NCBI RefSeq assembly: GCF_036785885.1
Contig: NC_092312.1
Location: 10,682,001-10,746,000 of the forward strand
Length of the DNA stretch: 64,000 nt
Source: Coffea arabica
Lineage: Eukaryota; Streptophyta; Magnoliopsida; Gentianales; Rubiaceae
Direction: 5' to 3'
Shown here: one piece after another, positions 1 through 11,365 of the stretch
Numbering within the stretch: position 1 is the first letter of the stretch
Layout: each line of letters starts with the position of its first letter
Notes under the pieces: model-generated
Database searches by the model: none
What the model was told of the DNA's origin: nothing
Seen by the model: only the letters and a program-made list of their open reading frames with translations
Program-made: the position numbers and the translations under genes

Positions 1-882
1 TAAATAACCTAACTTATGGATTGCATACTTTTTTTGTGACATTTTGTATATATTCTAAAATTTCACGAATATGAGTGGAACAATGCCATCACGCGTATCT
101 TATTTCTCACTTTATATGAGTACTCTTTTAAACAAAACAAAAAAAAATGGCTACATATGTAAACCAAAAAAGGTAAACTATACTAACCTCTCCTCTAGTT
201 CATACACAGTAAGTTAGTTACATGTCGAAACTTCTCGTTAAAAAAATTAAACATACTATTTATAATATATTTATAAATTGTTATTTTTTACCTTTTGTTA
301 TTCATAGTTTGTTTCCCCATTAAATATAGGGAACAAACTTTAATATTCTCATATGGGCAAGTTAAAAATAAGATTCCAATTTTGTTCATGAAAATTAAGC
401 CCTAACTTATTAACAATTTAATTTAATTTTATATTGACCTTGAAAATAAAGAAGCAAGATGTGTAGTTATTTCGTTTGAGGAACAAGTGTAAAAAGGGAG
501 GTTTTCTTACCAAATTGTGCTTTAAGTGTTTAGAAATCCCAAGCATACATACAATATTGCATTTTCAGTATATTCAAGTGAGTTTTGGTGATAACATGTT
601 TATACATGCTAATGGACTCATTTGATGTGCATGTAATTTCCAAAAGTGCCATTTTTGTGTAAAAATGTAAAAATGATCAAAGAACCTCACCCTTCGATTT
701 GCAATGTAGATGTGTGTTTGATGTGTTTTAAGAGATTGGATATTGTACTTTTGGTATATTACATGTGCATGGAAGGTTAGAATTCATAAAACGTTTTTCC
801 AACGCGTGTTTTGGAATTGGCCGGAAAAAGGGAGAAAAAATTTAAAAAATTGCAGTTTCTGCAATTAGTGCAGAGAAATACA
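1..882. other. AT-rich intergenic sequence, no gene seen
   Basis: No ORF with recognisable protein features and no inverted-repeat element that I could delimit. The sequence is AT-rich with short homopolymer runs. It may include the outer part of the decayed retroelement that follows, but I could not place an LTR edge. Confidence 0.5.
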
Positions 883-1065
883 GATCCGAGCTCGGATCAT
901 AAGTGCCCAGACGGATCCGACCGCGGATCCATTGATCCGAGCTCGGATCCAAAAATTTTCATATATATCCGAGGGCTCGTCTGTGCTTCTGGCGGTGCGG
1001 ATCCGAACTATGTCGCATACGAGGGCTTTCAGTAACGAGCCGAGCTCGGGTCGGTTCGCGGATAT
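883..1065. repeat. GATCCGAGCTCGGATC palindrome cluster, copy 1
   Basis: The perfect 16-nt palindrome GATCCGAGCTCGGATC occurs at 883-898 and 934-949, with related GGATCCGACCGCGGATCC-type units between and after them. The same palindrome recurs twice in the cluster near 4.2-4.35 kb, which makes the two clusters candidate diverged LTR portions. Confidence 0.7.
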
Positions 1066-2150
1066 AACAGAAACGAAGCATCGTTTCTGCACTTTTCAAA
1101 ATTTTCTTCCCTCTTTTCACCGAACCCTAATCCTCTCGCTCTAATCTTCCATTTCATCCATTCATTCCCTAATCTTTCACCTCAAAATCATTTTCCAACA
1201 TCTTGTGATCATAAACCCTCAAAGATTTCATTTGAAAAACATCAATTTTGGGGGATTTCAAGTGTTAAAACTGAAAGGAGGGCCGAACTGAAATCTTCAA
1301 ATTTGGAGCGAATTTGGACTGTTTTCGTCCTCATTTTTGCAACAATATCTTCTTCTATCATCACTCTACACATTTGAGGTAACAATTTGCAACTTCTTTT
1401 GAGATTTTATATTTCCTATTTTTGCATTTTTCTAGTTTTTGGGGATATTGTGATAAATGCATATTTGTTGAAATTTCTTGTTATAAATGTGCTACATTGT
1501 ACTAGAATATGTTGTTACTACTATTTTTATACTTAGTATGGAAAAAATTGTGGATTTGGTGATATTTTTGGTATTTTTTTTAATTTATTAGGCTAATGGC
1601 AATTTGGTTCTTTAGGCTTGTGAATGTTGGTTTCCATTGAATATATAAACTTGTTTTGAGGAGTATAAGTCACTATTGTACTAATTAAAAATGATATGCG
1701 ATTAATAGAATCAATTCCATTGGGTAAAAGAGTGTGTTTATGATTAAGTTTAGCACATTCAATTTTTTTTTTTTACTTGAAATCTCTTATCTCTTTGAGT
1801 TCAATTGTAATTGTTTTGGTAAATTTGGAGCTCATTCGTATGCACTTTATTAAGAATGGGTATAGCCAATTGTGGTGTGATTCGTGGATAAAGTTATGAA
1901 TATATCGGCATGTTCATTCTTGAAATAATGGTTGAAGTTCAAATGATCGAACTCTTTGATAAGATTCTACCTGAAAATATGCAATTGAGTTTGAAATGAG
2001 TTAAGTAGAATTTTTGGTTGTTTTTTTGGTACATGTTGGCAGGGAGTTTAGCCATTTTATAAGGGGAAACTCTGCTGTATTTTCTTAAATTCTATGTGAG
2101 CAAGTTTATATTGTTCTAATGAACGTTCATCTTGTTTTTATATAGGAACT

Positions 2151-3512
2151 ATGGCTCGCACAAGGTGGGCTCGTATTCATACTCCTACACCATCTTCAAG
2201 CGAGAAACGCACTCCCTCACATGAAGAGTCGTCTGAGGCAGAATCTCCTTCGCCTGAGCCACCACCTCGATCTCGCCGGAAGACCGCATCCACTAGCCGC
2301 GACGAGACGCTTCCAAATTATGACACCACTGGATTCACGTCACTCGAGAATCAACAGTGGTACGAACCAGGCTTAGATAAGGAAATTATCATTGAAAAGC
2401 ACCTGGCACCAGAGGTGGATGCGCACTACCACATCTCTATGGCATTCAAGAGACTCGGATGGGAGAACATCCTTCAATTGCCCAATCACTACTACCCCAA
2501 CCTGGTCCGGGAGTTCTACGCCAATGTAGAAAATAAACAGAGTCACAATGGCAACCTCATCGTCTCTTGGGTTCGAGAAAAGAGATTGGCTCTTAACCGG
2601 GATACAGTCGCCAAAATCATCAAATTCGAAGACGAATGAGTGGATGTTAAATTGACTAAGGAATTCACGGCACGCGACCCTTGGCAGGTGGGAGAAGCGG
2701 TAGCATGTCTAAAGGGTCAATATAGGGAGCGAAAAAGTTCAAAGAAGCTCACCGTATATGCTGACTCCTTCGAGCATAGGTACCACTTGATCTTCTATCT
2801 CTTCGCCTTCAATGTGGTACCCAAGAGGAGTGAAAAACGAGAGCTCCGCAATAGTGACATCTACTTCTTGGATAAGATGATGCATGGTATGGGTGAGCAG
2901 TTGACTGGTATTCCTTTGCCCAGCATCATCATCAGTTACATGCGGACCACAGCTCGCATGAGGGCTGGCGAGACTTGCTTTGGATTCCCTCGACTGCTAT
3001 CCCTCATTTTTTAGAAGCTCAAGGTTCTTCTTGGAACCGAGCGAGCCATTGTCACTAGGTCCGCCGACGAGGTTAGTGCCTCGATACTCAAATCCTTGAG
3101 TATCTTTACAGATTTTGGAGCTACTCTGGTTCGAGACACTGGAGAAGTTTCAACTTCTGCTCAGCCCCCACCTCACACTCAACAGGAACCAGAAGCTCAA
3201 GAGACAGGGGCACAGCAGACTCTTCCTCCACCTGTTTCACGACCACCACCTCCGCCGCGATCCAAGTGGCAAGAGCTCCTCAATGCCATCTGCTGTATGG
3301 AGACACGAGTCGTCGAGCGCATTGACCAGACCGAGAGGATGATGACAGAGCGACTCGACAGACATGATCGCCGTTTTCGTGCGATCGAGGATCATTTCCA
3401 TATCCGCCGGTCACCTACTCCGACGCCTCAGCAGGAGGAGGGGCATATTGGTACATCACAGGGTCCTCATGGAAATGAGGAGGCAGTAGACCCTCGTTCT
3501 GGGCAGCCATGA
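2151..3512 (+). pseudogene. Broken retroelement ORF (plant transposon-protein type)
   Basis: One reading frame runs from ATG 2151 to TGA 3510-3512, about 454 codons, interrupted by two in-frame stops: TGA at 2637-2639 and TAG at 3012-3014. All three pieces are in the same frame, so these are point nonsense changes and not frameshifts. The N-terminal part is rich in Ser, Pro and Arg. The middle resembles the 'putative plant transposon protein' domain seen in Athila-like retroelement ORFs (recognised by eye, not by search). The C-terminal piece has a Pro-rich linker and a charged, probably coiled-coil stretch (about 3270-3400). Codon use is more GC-rich than the flanks, as expected for a once-coding region. 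It is probably a dead element protein; a cellular function is not supported. Confidence 0.6.
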
Positions 3513-3750
3513 AGATCTTTAGCTGATTATATCTTTTGTTGCTATATTTTTCTTTTATTGTGTTCGGTTTAAACTTTGTAGTTTTCATATTGGATTCTCT
3601 TGTGCTACTCATGGTTTTTTGTACTCTTTTGTTTCATTGTGAAGAGAATTTGGATGATCGTGAGGATTAATGGATTCAAATTGAATCACCACTTATTTTG
3701 AGAGAAGTTTCAGTTTCTATTACCTTCTTCACAATGAGGACATTGTTAAA

Positions 3751-3770
3751 TTTAAGTGTGGGGGAGGGAT
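3751..3770 (+). other. Purine-rich TTTAAGTGTGGGGGAG motif of Athila/Tat-type elements
   Basis: The 20-nt string TTTAAGTGTGGGGGAGGGAT lies 240 nt after the broken ORF. This phrase recurs after the ORFs of plant Athila/Tat-like elements and supports the retroelement call. It is not itself shown to be a polypurine tract, because no LTR edge was found next to it. Confidence 0.5.
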
Positions 3771-4194
3771 TACTTTATCTTATGGGGATTATGTCTTGAA
3801 ATGCATGATTTGAGTTGTCTATGGCTTAAAAATGTTGGAATTTTATTTGAAAATGTTGTTTTGTGGTTAATTTTCTTGAAATTGAGGTTGTTGACTGGGA
3901 GTTTTGTCCATTTTTATGGGAAAACTCTGTAAAAAATTTTTAAAATATTTTCCAATATTTCAAGTTAATGGCCAAAATGTTCAATTCTGTGAAATTGTGA
4001 GTGGATTAATGAGTGAATTAAATGAGTGGATTAATGCATTAATTTTATGAAATTGTGACGGATATCGATATATGAAATTCATGCACGAGCTGAAAGAAGT
4101 GTAAGGATTGTCCAGAGGATAAAGTACATAAGAAATTAGGAGCAAAAATGAAGGAAAAAGGAAAGAAACGAAAAAACTGAAAATTTAATGGCAC

Positions 4195-4376
4195 GGATCC
4201 GAGCTCGGATCCGTGAGACCAAAGAGAGATCCGATCCCTCATCTGTACTTCTGGAGGAGTGTATCAGAGGTCAGAAGATCCGACCCCGGATCCATCATGG
4301 GAAGTCCTCGGATCCTAAAGATCCGAGCTCGGATCTATATTCAACCCTCGAATCTGAGGCTCGGATCTGTCTCTCT
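4195..4376. repeat. GATCCGAGCTCGGATC palindrome cluster, copy 2
   Basis: Perfect palindromes at 4196-4211 and 4320-4335, with GATCCGACCCCGGATCC and other GGATC units between them. Shares the phrase CTGTacTTCTGGaGG-like with copy 1 (TCTGTGCTTCTGGCGG near 980), so the two clusters are related by descent and not only by composition. Confidence 0.6.
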
Positions 4377-4554
4377 CTTCAGTAAGTGGCACAGTCGTTT
4401 TCCTTTACCTTTCTCACAACTTTTCCAACTATTTTGAGGGACAGAAATCGGTGGGACATGCTTCTGCAACAAAAGAGAAGATCAAATGAATTGTAGGCAA
4501 AAGAAAACATCATATCTTTGGTTCAGCTACTGACTACATTAGAGATAGCACTCA

Positions 4555-4925
4555 GGGTTTGAAGCTTTTAGGATTCAGGGTTTTAGGGTTTTAGAGATCA
4601 AGATTTAGTGTTTTAGGAGAATAGCACTTTCGGGTTTAGGGTTGTAGGATTTTACTTTGACAATAGTGTGCCTTCATTAGGACTTTAGATTTTTAATTAA
4701 AATAGTAATCCTATCGTGCCATTAAAATATTTTTTAATGGATTTTAATAAACCCAACAACCTTGATTTAATGTTTTAGGGTTTACAAGGATTTGGTTTCT
4801 AAGATTTACGATTTAGTGTTTTACGGCTTTAGCACTTAGGGTTTTAGGATTTTTGCATGACAATAAATTTGCCTTGATTATCGCTTTATTTTTTTAATCA
4901 AAATAGTAATCCTGCCAATAACTGT
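4555..4925. repeat. Two-copy tandem repeat rich in degenerate TTTAGGG telomere-like units
   Basis: Two diverged copies of about 200 bp (roughly 4555-4720 and 4760-4925). Each has a stretch of TTTAGGG/TTTTAGG-like units followed by a conserved tail containing GACAATA, TTTGCCTT(C/G)ATTA and CAAAATAGTAATCCT. The units are far from perfect arrays, so this is an old interstitial telomere-like or satellite-like repeat, not a telomere. Confidence 0.6.
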
Positions 4926-4929
4926 AAAA

Positions 4930-5392
4930 GGTAAAACACGCAAGATTTAATCGCTAGATATTTGATTTAATTTTTTTTCTTTTCCTTTTCAACTACTAAA
5001 CAAATAACATGCACTTCATAAAAATAACTTATATAATTTTTTTAAATAACATTGCGTTATGAAATTTCTAAAATTACAGTTGAAATTGTAACAGATATTA
5101 ATGACTATTAACTATTATATTCTTATAACTAATATTCATCGGTGTCAACAAATAAATACGATTCATTAATAACAAAGGAAAATTAGAATTTGATAAAAAA
5201 AATTTATTTGATAAAAAAGGAAAAAAAGTAGAGCTCAATAAGTAGAGCTCGCATTCCGCTAATGCGAGCTCAATAGAGCTCTCTGCTGAGCTCGCATTCG
5301 GGAAATGCGAAGACCCCCCTACGAAATACCTCACCAAAATCACCCCTTTTGTAGAATTTTTTTAAAATTTATCACAAATTTGGAAATTTCTC
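4930..5392. other. Intergenic sequence, no gene seen
   Basis: AT-rich sequence with a short GAGCTC-containing stretch at about 5230-5290, where an AGAGCTC/GAGCTCGCATT phrase recurs several times. No convincing coding region. Confidence 0.4.
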
Positions 5393-6102
5393 CGCTTTTG
5401 CTACATACAAATTCATAATGCAGATTAACGACTTCAATAAAATGTTATAAGCTTTCCCCTACGAACAAAGATTCTTGAATTGGATTTTGAGTTCCGTCAA
5501 CTTCCTTGCTTTGTTAATGGGAATATGCTTAAACTACCTTACTTTCCCCATACTCCAACTTTTCTTTGCAAGAATGCGTGAATTGCTGGGCTAGTCTTCT
5601 CAGTTCCTACGGAAATTTTTACTTCTGTTGCGTCCGAAAATGTTCAAGTGTTGCTCACGTTGAATTTTCATATAACTTAATTTAACCGTTCATGTCCTTC
5701 ACCATCTTTTGTACGTCTACTCGTGGGCAAGCATCTCTTAAAGGTGTTCCTTGCATTTTTGTAATGTGGTTAAGGTCACATATTTCTTCCCTTCCTTTCA
5801 AGACCCTTTTTGCATGGAATGCAGATTTTTCTTCATAAATGGTCTTCAAGCTTAGCCATTTTCACAGTTTTAAGCGCTCAAGTGCTTTCTTCATCATTCT
5901 TTTGAAGTTAATAAAGAAATTACAAATCGTCAAGTCAGAAAAAAAAAAAAGATAGAGGGTGTAAGATGAAGCTTATTTTTACTAAATCATTCGGATGTGG
6001 AAGAGCATTGCAGAGGCCGGTTGGGCTTATAGTCAGAAATTGGCACAAAGAACCAGTTCTGGTGGCATGGAAGAAACCAGAGATTGGCTGGACTAAGTTA
6101 AA
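5393..6102 (+). pseudogene. Truncated duplicate of the RNase H-domain gene with its promoter
   Basis: This segment is nearly identical to 22105-22816: I count about a dozen substitutions plus small indels over some 710 bp. It carries the upstream region and the first 45 or so codons of the RNase H-like gene (ATG at 5966, matching the intact gene's ATG at 22680). Similarity stops at ...TKLK, just before the Asn-Phe-Asp-Gly-Ser catalytic motif, and continues into MITE-like sequence. No catalytic residue remains, so this copy cannot encode a working nuclease. The intact copy is the likely donor or sister. Confidence 0.85.
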
Positions 6103-6281
6103 ATTAAGTGGCACTGAATTTTTTAGACAAAATTTGTTCTAAAAAATAAGTGATAAGTTATTCACTTATCACTTAATGTGATACATGTACACTCAAAATG
6201 CATCACATTTAGTACTTAACAATTCAATAACAGAATAAATTCAGATTTCAGATACCAATTTCAGTTTTGTCAAACGTACCC
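6103..6281. mobile_element. MITE fragment (hAT-like), related to the element at 39955-40252
   Basis: Begins AATTAAGTGGCACTGAATTTTTTAG-like and contains the inverted phrase AAGTGATAAGTTATTCACTT. It ends in TCAGTTTTGTCAAACGTACC. Reverse-complemented, the same order of phrases is found at about 40070-40160. Only one outer end is recognisable, so the element is partial. Its edge coincides with the breakpoint of the RNase H gene duplication. Confidence 0.6.
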
Positions 6282-7861
6282 TAAAACCTTCTCGACTAGC
6301 TTAATCATTATTAAGATGCTCTAAGCACTTGTTTAAATGTGTATGTGCTCGCCTGCACTCCACAAGGAATTAACTATTGTCATACAAGAAACTATTTCTT
6401 TTGGCATATAGGGAGCTGCGACTTCAGCGCAACATTATCCAGATTTTAATTAGAAAAAAGAAACCATTATACTTTTCAAATTTGTTACGGAGAAAGAGGC
6501 GGAATTCTCAATTATTGAGGGCAGTAATGCATTATATTTTCCAACGTCTAATCTGTACCTAAAAGTGTTACCAGCGGATGGACACGGGATCTTTGCTTCT
6601 TTCTTGATACATTAATCCCATCTGATCAATCATGCCAACTTGGATTTGCTTCATATACATGGATACATATGTATGTTGGTACTCACGAAATCACTCAGAT
6701 TTAGGTATAATCGAAAATAATAGACTAATGATATCAAAGCTATTTATATAAATATGTAGAAATTTTTCATACTTAACCAGATTTAAGGCTTAATTTTGGG
6801 CTATAATTTCTGTGATATGAGGTTCCGTTGACATCTTTACAATAATAAAACCTGTGTATCTTTTTCAAATTTACCCTTATTTCTATTATTCATTAACTCT
6901 TACTTCTATTATCCATTAATCTTTTATCTCTATTATCAACTGACACACAGACCTACTGAAGCAAAATTATCTCCCTCCCATTCTCACGTAACGGTTCTTT
7001 TACTTCCAATTGTACATATTTTCGGTACAATACACTTGCACTATTTTTGTGACTCTTTCAATTAAAAATAATTTTTGACAAATTGCACACGCATAGAATC
7101 GAATGGCGTCTCAATAGCTAGTTTCCTACATACGGGGAAGAATTTGTAAGACTGCTGCTAGGTGAAACTATGGTGGTGGTTGGAAGGTCATCATCACATT
7201 GGTCTGAAATTAAGTTAGGACTTTGAGTGGATAAATGTTAAAAGGCCTTCATTTTCATGCCCGGTTTTGGTCGGTGACAATCCCTATCAAGAAAATGACC
7301 TCAAGCAGCCGAAGACACGGCTCCAGCAATAAAGACGAACAACTACACCAAAGCAAACAAACGTTCGAGGAAAATTTGTAGGACCAAGAAATCAACTTAA
7401 GGACTAAGGTTGTTAACCCAATTTCCTTGCATTATTTGCAATTTTCAATCATGCACATCTTGTGGGGGTCAAGCACTACTAGTGGATCTCGGACACCAAA
7501 GAATTAGCAGTTCATTATTTTGTGCTTGTTTTTTTTATTTTTTTTTATGGTAGTTTTGAGTTTGAATTTCGATTCGATTAGACTTAAAGATGAAAAGGAA
7601 AACCTTTTTAAGCTCTCGGTTGCCATTCTAAGCTGGACCTAGCTTGGTTGCCAGTTTTTCTATCACTTCCAAGCAAAGCAAGGGCAAGAAGGCGAGGTTG
7701 GGAATCGCAGAGAAGCTCACGAACCAATCAATGCTCTTTGTGAACTTACATGTAGTTTAGATTGAATAATGTTCCTAAGTATTTGACAGTACAAAAGATG
7801 AGTGAATTTAAAATAGGTTTCATCCTCAAATACCTCCCTCTAATGTTATTTTAGTGGTAAA
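6282..7861. other. Intergenic sequence, no gene seen
   Basis: AT-rich, no long ORF with recognisable protein features, no RNA gene recognised. The 61-codon ORF near 6377-6562 has no family likeness that I can see. Confidence 0.5.
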
Positions 7862-8590
7862 TTACCCTCCGTGTTCACGAATTACACAAAATATCCACTC
7901 TAAATTATGAAAAGATAGCGATGCCCTTATACACTTTTTTTTTTTTTGACAATTTTAACCTTTTAACACACAAAAAAAAAACTAAATTTCTATATCAAAT
8001 TTAACATTTTGGCTCCAAAAAGGATGTACTACTTTTTCATTTACAGAAAAACTGTTATATCAACAGAGGTAAAGTTTCACGAATGATTAAGTTAAATGTG
8101 AAAAATAGCTTATAGTTTTTTTGGTTAAAAAAATAAAGCATCTAGTTTTAATCTTAACAAAAATTGTCTATTTCTTCCTCATACTCGAAACTCAAGAAAA
8201 AGCATGAAAATTCATTGAAAAAAAATAAAACTCAAAATTTACAAAATATTAAAATTTTAACTGGAAAATGTTTCTTTTAGTTTTTCCTTCTCTTTCCTTC
8301 TTTTTTTCCCTTTACGTCTCCAAAAAAAAAAAGAATTATAAGCTGTTTTTGGCATCTAACTGTATCGTTCATAAGGTTCTATCCCTATTAATACAAAAAT
8401 TCTTCGTAAAAAATGAACATAATTTTGGAGCCAAAGGGTTGAATTTGATATACGAATTTCGTTTTTGGCTGCCTAAAGGTCAAAACTATCAAAAGAATAA
8501 GTGTTTAAAGTCATGAATATCTTTTCATAATTTAGAGGGAACAATTTATAAGCTCAAAAAGAATTGCAATAAAGTGGCAAACCTAAATTA
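7862..8590. mobile_element. Fold-back / long inverted-repeat element (about 730 bp)
   Basis: The two ends are imperfect inverted repeats. CTCTAAATTATGAAAAGATA at 7898-7917 is matched by its exact complement at 8518-8537, and similarity continues inwards (TTGGCTCCAAAA near 8010 against TTTTGGAGCCAAA near 8420) and weakly outwards. No transposase is encoded. No target-site duplication was identified, so the ends are approximate. Confidence 0.6.
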
Positions 8591-9740
8591 ACGGGTTCTG
8601 CAAGCCTCATTTGTTTTTCATCATTATATAGAGAATCAATTTTATGACCTATTATTGGTTAAATTAATTTTAAGAAAAAAGTGCTAATAACTTTTTCAAA
8701 TAGAACATTTGGAAATTTTAGCTCTTCAATGGAATTTTGCTCTAGTTTTGCTCTTACTAACAATAACAACAGATCTTCTCCGGCCAAACAAAATATAATT
8801 AGAACGAAAATGGGCCTAGTGGCCCCGTTATATACTCTCGCTAAAACAAGTGGCCATGGGCCTTCCCCTCGAAAAAGAATAAATAGCAGAAAGACAGGAC
8901 ATGGCCCCATAATCCGCTAACAAACTGCAGAGGATAAAAGCAACAGAAATTTTGTCCCACCACAGGTCCGCAGGAGAAAGTATCACTAGGCCCAGTTGAG
9001 CAAGGCCATCTGATCCCCTCTAAGGAGCTGGTAATTCTCTGTTAACTGAGTTGGTCAGATATGAAGGCCTTAATTTTAAGTTTTAAGGGCGTAAAGTCCC
9101 AAATAGTTCAGATTAGACACATAAGAGTTATACGCTTGGTAAGTAAGACCTTTGGTGAGGAAGTTCCAGCAGGTTTCTGTTTACGACGCCTAAGGTCCAT
9201 AAGTTTATGAATATTGGTGAGCTACTTTTACCGCAGAGCCCAAGTCTAGTGCCCGAACAAGGCCCAATTTCATTCCCCTATAGTGTCATCCATATGAGTT
9301 GCATGAATAATTAATTTTACATATTATTGATTATTATCAACTTATTTTTAAGCATTAAGGATCCACCAATAATGTGAGTTTATTTTTTCGGACATGCTAT
9401 CCCAGGATCTACAGAGGTTACGTAGAGCCTTGAGGAGTTGAATATTAGTATCGATAATGTAAGCTAATTAGTAATCTAAGCGTGATTTGTTTTTAATTAG
9501 TTTTAAAAAGACTCTAAATCTTATAGTGGAAAAAAGCAAAGTGGATGGCAGAATACTTTGAACTCCACAAGTTAGGTGGTTCTAATGACTCTTGTGTGCA
9601 ATTACACCACTATAGAGAATTTCCCATCTAATTCCTAATTGGGCATAAACAGGACATCTAACCATTGGATTACGGTTAGGGAGGGACTTAAGACTCTCCT
9701 GGTGTAATTAAGCAGAGGGTCCTACATCACTTGGGATTCT
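8591..9740. other. Intergenic sequence, no gene seen
   Basis: Overlapping small ORFs on both strands near 8.66-8.92 kb are mutual shadows with no family likeness. Nothing else is supported. Confidence 0.4.
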
Positions 9741-9924
9741 CGATGACATGTTTTCTATGCTAATTCAATGCCACTTATAGTATTACGCCAAGTGTCATGT
9801 TATTATTTACACTTGTGTTAAACCAAACCAAGTTGAATTATTAGAAAATTAAAGTGTAAATAATAATAAGACACTTGGTGCAATACTTTAGGTGACATTG
9901 AATTGACATAGAAAACATGTCACC
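9741..9924. repeat. Inverted repeat with about 73-bp arms and 37-bp loop
   Basis: Arm 9741-9814 pairs with arm 9852-9924. Conserved blocks are GACATGTTTTCTATG, AATTCAATG, CCAAGTGTC and TTATTATTTACACTT with their complements. A transcript would form a long hairpin with scattered mismatches. It could be a small MITE or a source of small RNAs; nothing in the sequence decides between them. Confidence 0.75.
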
Positions 9925-10176
9925 GAAGTGGGATCCTGAGTCTAGGAAAACAAAAACTACCATTCCGCATTGGAACATGGCGAGCAGAGACGCAAGTGAA
10001 CATGTTAACAAAATAAGAGCCGTCAGTCTGATGCGAATGATTTGCTTTTGATACGAAGAATATGAGCCAACTTTCCTTCCTTGCGTGAACAATAACTCTT
10101 CTAATACGTATCTCAAATACAAGTTCAACTTCCTCCAGTCCATCTCAAGAAAAAATATACTGCAGAGAAAGGACAC

Positions 10177-10580
10177 TATGGCTAGCAGTATTAAATTAGG
10201 ATCCTAACATCATATCTTAGACTATGGCTTGGAAAAGTTAATCCTTATTCGTTTACATTACTGTCATAGAATTTTCAGTAAGCACTTACACTAACCCTTT
10301 CACTCTCGTACTTAAAAAAAAACTTAGTTAAGCATCATATCTTAGACACTCATTGGACAATTATATATGGTTAGTAGTATTAAATTAGGATCCTAACATC
10401 ATATCTTAGACTATGGCGTTGAAAAGTTAATCCTTATCTTAAAGCCTATATTATGGCTAGCAGTATTAAATTAGGATCCTAGCATCAAGTCTTAGACTAT
10501 GGATAGAATTTTCAGTAAGCACTTACACTAACCCTTTCACTCTTGTACTTAAAAAAAAAAGCTTAGTTAAGCATCATAAT
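10177..10580. repeat. Local tandem/rearranged duplication, about three partial copies
   Basis: The phrase AGTATTAAATTAGGATCCTA occurs near 10190, 10378 and 10466. A second module with AATTTTCAGTAAGCACTTAC follows at about 10270 and 10508. Module order shows repeated unequal duplication. The copies are close to identical, so the event is fairly recent. Non-coding. Confidence 0.8.
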
Positions 10581-11365
10581 TGTAGGTTCCTCCAAATAAA
10601 TTTGGTGCGTAATTTTTCTTTCTGTGCATACAATGGTAGGCACAAATTAACTTATATTTATAATAATATAAATTGTAGATTCCTCCGGTTGCTAATAAAC
10701 ATGTTCCAACGCAATAGGATCGATTATTTCGTACGTTACTTCTTTACAAATTTGGATTCCCATTTTTTCGCGCGGAGAAGTCCAAGAGTCTTACGCAACA
10801 AAATTCCTTTTTTCTTTTTTTTTTTTTAACTAATAAAGATTCGTTCATATATAGCTCTGTCTGGCATTCGATCACCGTTAATTGGTCAAATAGATACTAA
10901 CAGATTCTGAAGAAAGAAGTGAATCTTTTTTCCGTGTGTATTCAATTCCCTTTTCATACTCAGCAGTCAATACAATAGAGAGAAGAAGATAAATAGTGTG
11001 CCATCATCATTCTCCTCTCAAGTCTCAAAAGGCAGGCAATCTCAGCTGACCATCTTCTGGCTCTCTTCGTAAGCTTTCAGGTGACAAAACTTCATGCATT
11101 GTCAGTTCTTTCATGGGTTTTGGTTACTATTTTTGTCAGTTTTGTTTGCTGATTGTTTTTGTCTGGTGTAAGGACACCGATATCCCTTTGTGGTGAAAGT
11201 GTCTTAAGAAAGCGATTTCGTGTTTTATGCGATGGATGTGTCTGTTTCCTTGAATATTTTAGAATCCCAATACTTCCATGACAATGGTTTTTATTTAATA
11301 TAAAAATTGTCAGAAAAAAACACTGAAGTTATCAAGTTACCGTCTGCAGTAGAGCAGCCATAACA
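10581..11365 (+). promoter_or_regulatory. Upstream and 5' UTR region of the first ENT gene
   Basis: Sequence directly upstream of the ENT start. A GATAAATAG stretch at about 10988 could be a TATA element, and the CT-rich stretch at 11010-11080 is compatible with a transcribed leader. A leader intron is possible, as in the second ENT gene, but I cannot place it. No experimental start site. Confidence 0.3.

Larger units (their letters stand above)
883..4376 (+). mobile_element. Decayed LTR-retroelement remnant (Athila/Tat-like, tentative)
   Basis: Two clusters rich in GATCC/GGATC palindromes (883-1065 and 4195-4376) bracket a broken ORF (2151-3512). After the ORF comes the purine-rich motif TTTAAGTGTGGGGGAGGGAT (3751-3770), preceded by GAGGACATTG; this combination is familiar from Athila/Tat-type Ty3 elements and their non-autonomous derivatives in plants. 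A further related pair, a GGGAGTTT...CCATTTT...GGGAAACTCTG motif, lies at about 2041-2075 and 3897-3930, either side of the ORF. No protease, reverse transcriptase or integrase is present, so if this is an element it is internally deleted or non-autonomous. The outer boundaries are uncertain, and the palindrome clusters may be what remains of the two LTRs. Confidence 0.5.

Noticed and set aside
865..1144. Overlapping small ORFs across the GATCCGAGCTCGGATC cluster
   Set aside because: They are translations of palindromic repeat sequence in three frames and show no protein features.
10988..10996. TATA box of ENT copy 1
   Set aside because: GATAAATAG fits loosely, but AT-rich promoters contain many such strings; not listed as a separate element.
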